NCBI GenBank assembly: GCA_025938055.1
Contig: JAICQC010000271.1
Coordinates: forward strand, 1 to 6,384
Reading direction: 5' to 3'
Source of the DNA: Anaerolineales bacterium
Lineage (GTDB): Bacteria; Chloroflexota; Anaerolineae; Anaerolineales; Villigracilaceae
DNA length: 6,384 bases
A model generated the notes under the pieces. It made no database searches and had not been told where the DNA came from. It saw only the letters and a program-made list of their open reading frames with translations. Shown here piece after piece: positions 5,440 to 6,384 of the stretch (position 1 is the first letter of the stretch; the number at the start of each line of letters is the position of its first letter). The translations under genes and the position numbers were made by a program.

Positions 5440-5963
5440 AACCAGAGCGATTAGCCAGAAACATCGTCTATCAAAGCCCGTGGGTAAATCTTTACCTGGA
5501 TACGGTGAAATTTCCAAATGGCCTTTTGATCGAGAAGTTCCATTTGCTGGATTTCCCCCGCGCAGCAGTGACCGCCATTGTGGAAGATGATTCAGGAAAT
5601 ATTCTGTTTACTCGTATTTGTCGTTACACCAGCAGTACGACGGAATGGGAATTGCCCGCCGGAGGAGTTGAGACAGGTGAGACTGAAATTGAGGCTGCCA
5701 AACGCGAGGTATTGGAAGAAACAGGTTATACCTCGGATCATTATGAATTGGTCTATTCTTATTACCCGATGAATGGAAGCGCTAACAAGGTTTTCCATGT
5801 TGTCTGCTGCATAGCAATTGACCATATACAGGATTTTGACAAAAATGAGGTCAGCGAGGCGCGATGGTTTACAAGGGATGAGGCGAAGCAGATGATTGAA
5901 GATAAAGTTATTACGGATGGCTTTACCTTGACTGCATTATTGTTATGGTTACGAGACAAATAA
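5436..5963 (+). CDS. NUDIX hydrolase, ADP-ribose pyrophosphatase-like
   Basis: This 175-residue protein carries a complete NUDIX box, G76-x5-E82-x7-R90-E91-V-x-E94-E95-x-G97-Y, which binds the catalytic Mg2+ and cleaves nucleoside diphosphates linked to another moiety. The preceding WELPAGGVE and the N-terminal strand region (YQSPWVNLYLDTVKFPNG) resemble ADP-ribose/ADP-sugar pyrophosphatases of the NudF type. This suggests hydrolysis of ADP-ribose or a nucleotide sugar in the cytosol, though substrate cannot be assigned from the box alone. ATG 5436 is chosen because AAGGAAGG (5421-5428) lies at ideal spacing, the NUDIX domain begins soon after, and the start overlaps the DUF4260 stop (ATGA). 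The frame is open further upstream to a GTG at 5301, but that stretch is only a shadow of DUF4260. Confidence 0.9.
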   Translation: MKPERLARNIVYQSPWVNLYLDTVKFPNGLLIEKFHLLDFPRAAVTAIVEDDSGNILFTRICRYTSSTTEWELPAGGVETGETEIEAAKREVLEETGYTSDHYELVYSYYPMNGSANKVFHVVCCIAIDHIQDFDKNEVSEARWFTRDEAKQMIEDKVITDGFTLTALLLWLRDK

Positions 5964-5997
5964 ATGTATAAGAAGTTTGTCCGTAAAAGGATAATTC

Positions 5998-6384
5998 ATG
6001 ACTCTTGAACTTCTCAAATCAAAAACAGGACGTACCCTCATCGAGTCGCATCGCGGAATGAAAGGTGAGGTTCCCGAAAACTCATGGGCTGCCATAAAAC
6101 TGGGGCATCAGTTGGGCGCGGACTTGGTTGAAGTGGATGTTCAATTGAGTCAGGATGGTGTTGCTTTCTTGCGCCACAACTATACACTTCAAGATGGGCG
6201 CTGGTGTAAGGATGTATGCTGGGATGAGCTGAAGAAGCTCGAGGTGGAAGGAGAACCGCTACCCAAGTTGGAAGACGTCCTTGCCTGGGCACGGGATGCA
6301 GGCGTACATTTATCTTTGGATATGAAGACGTTTTACAGAACAGAAGGAAGCTTAACAAAGGAAGTGCTTCGACTGCTTGAACTG
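5998..6384 (+). CDS. Glycerophosphodiester phosphodiesterase, 3' end missing
   Basis: The frame is open from ATG 5998 to the window edge, giving 129 codons of an unfinished protein; the family usually has about 230-250 residues. AAGGA (5987-5991) is a good Shine-Dalgarno six bases before the start. The N-terminus shows the GDPD TIM-barrel signature: ESHRGMKGEVPENS (16-29) with catalytic His18 and Arg19, LVEVDVQLSQDG (43-54) with metal ligands Glu45 and Asp47, and the second catalytic His60. That His is followed by Asn rather than the usual Asp. LPKLEDVLAWA and LSLDMK fit later barrel strands. The enzyme would hydrolyse glycerophosphodiesters to glycerol-3-phosphate and an alcohol. With no signal peptide visible it is likely cytosolic. 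It lies 34 bp after the NUDIX gene, probably on the same transcript. Confidence 0.85.
   Translation, partial: MTLELLKSKTGRTLIESHRGMKGEVPENSWAAIKLGHQLGADLVEVDVQLSQDGVAFLRHNYTLQDGRWCKDVCWDELKKLEVEGEPLPKLEDVLAWARDAGVHLSLDMKTFYRTEGSLTKEVLRLLEL

Overview
The window is a stretch of bacterial chromosome of moderate G+C in which every supported gene lies on the + strand. No single marker fixes the taxonomy. The gene set and the intergenic repeats ending in GGTGGTYGAGTAG and GTRTCGARRCCAC fit an environmental Chloroflexota of the Anaerolineae type best. That is an impression from recalled sequence style, not the result of a search.

Left part (1-4988) is a surface-glycan biosynthesis region. It holds the 3' end of a GT-B-like capsule/polysaccharide protein (3-1052), two unrelated class I SAM-dependent methyltransferases (1126-1950 and 1984-2784), a PseB-type UDP-GlcNAc 4,6-dehydratase (2965-3972) and an RmlD-like sugar-nucleotide reductase (4074-4988). 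Together they suggest assembly and decoration of a deoxyamino-sugar-containing polysaccharide or glycoprotein glycan. The rest of the pathway (for example PseC/H/G/I/F) is not in view.

Right part (5071-6384) looks unrelated to glycans: a small DUF4260 membrane protein, a NUDIX hydrolase overlapping it by ATGA, and the 5' end of a glycerophosphodiester phosphodiesterase cut by the window edge.

The junctions hold the unusual material. (i) After the first gene, a 16-bp pyrimidine/purine hairpin sequesters a Shine-Dalgarno that serves a 6-codon ORF ending in ATGA on the first methyltransferase start. (ii) Between the second methyltransferase and pseB sit two convergent REP-like palindromes (BIME-like). 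(iii) Between pseB and the reductase, a TATAC-rich inverted repeat reads through as a 33-codon ORF with a strong Shine-Dalgarno; its stop overlaps the reductase start, which has no Shine-Dalgarno of its own. (iv) Across the reductase 3' end and the following spacer lies a same-strand cluster of DnaA-box-like 9-mers (consensus TTATCCACA), several exactly 21 bp apart. The cluster is the most interesting signal here. It could be a DnaA-binding or titration locus, an iteron-like array, part of an origin, or a repeat family that merely resembles DnaA boxes.
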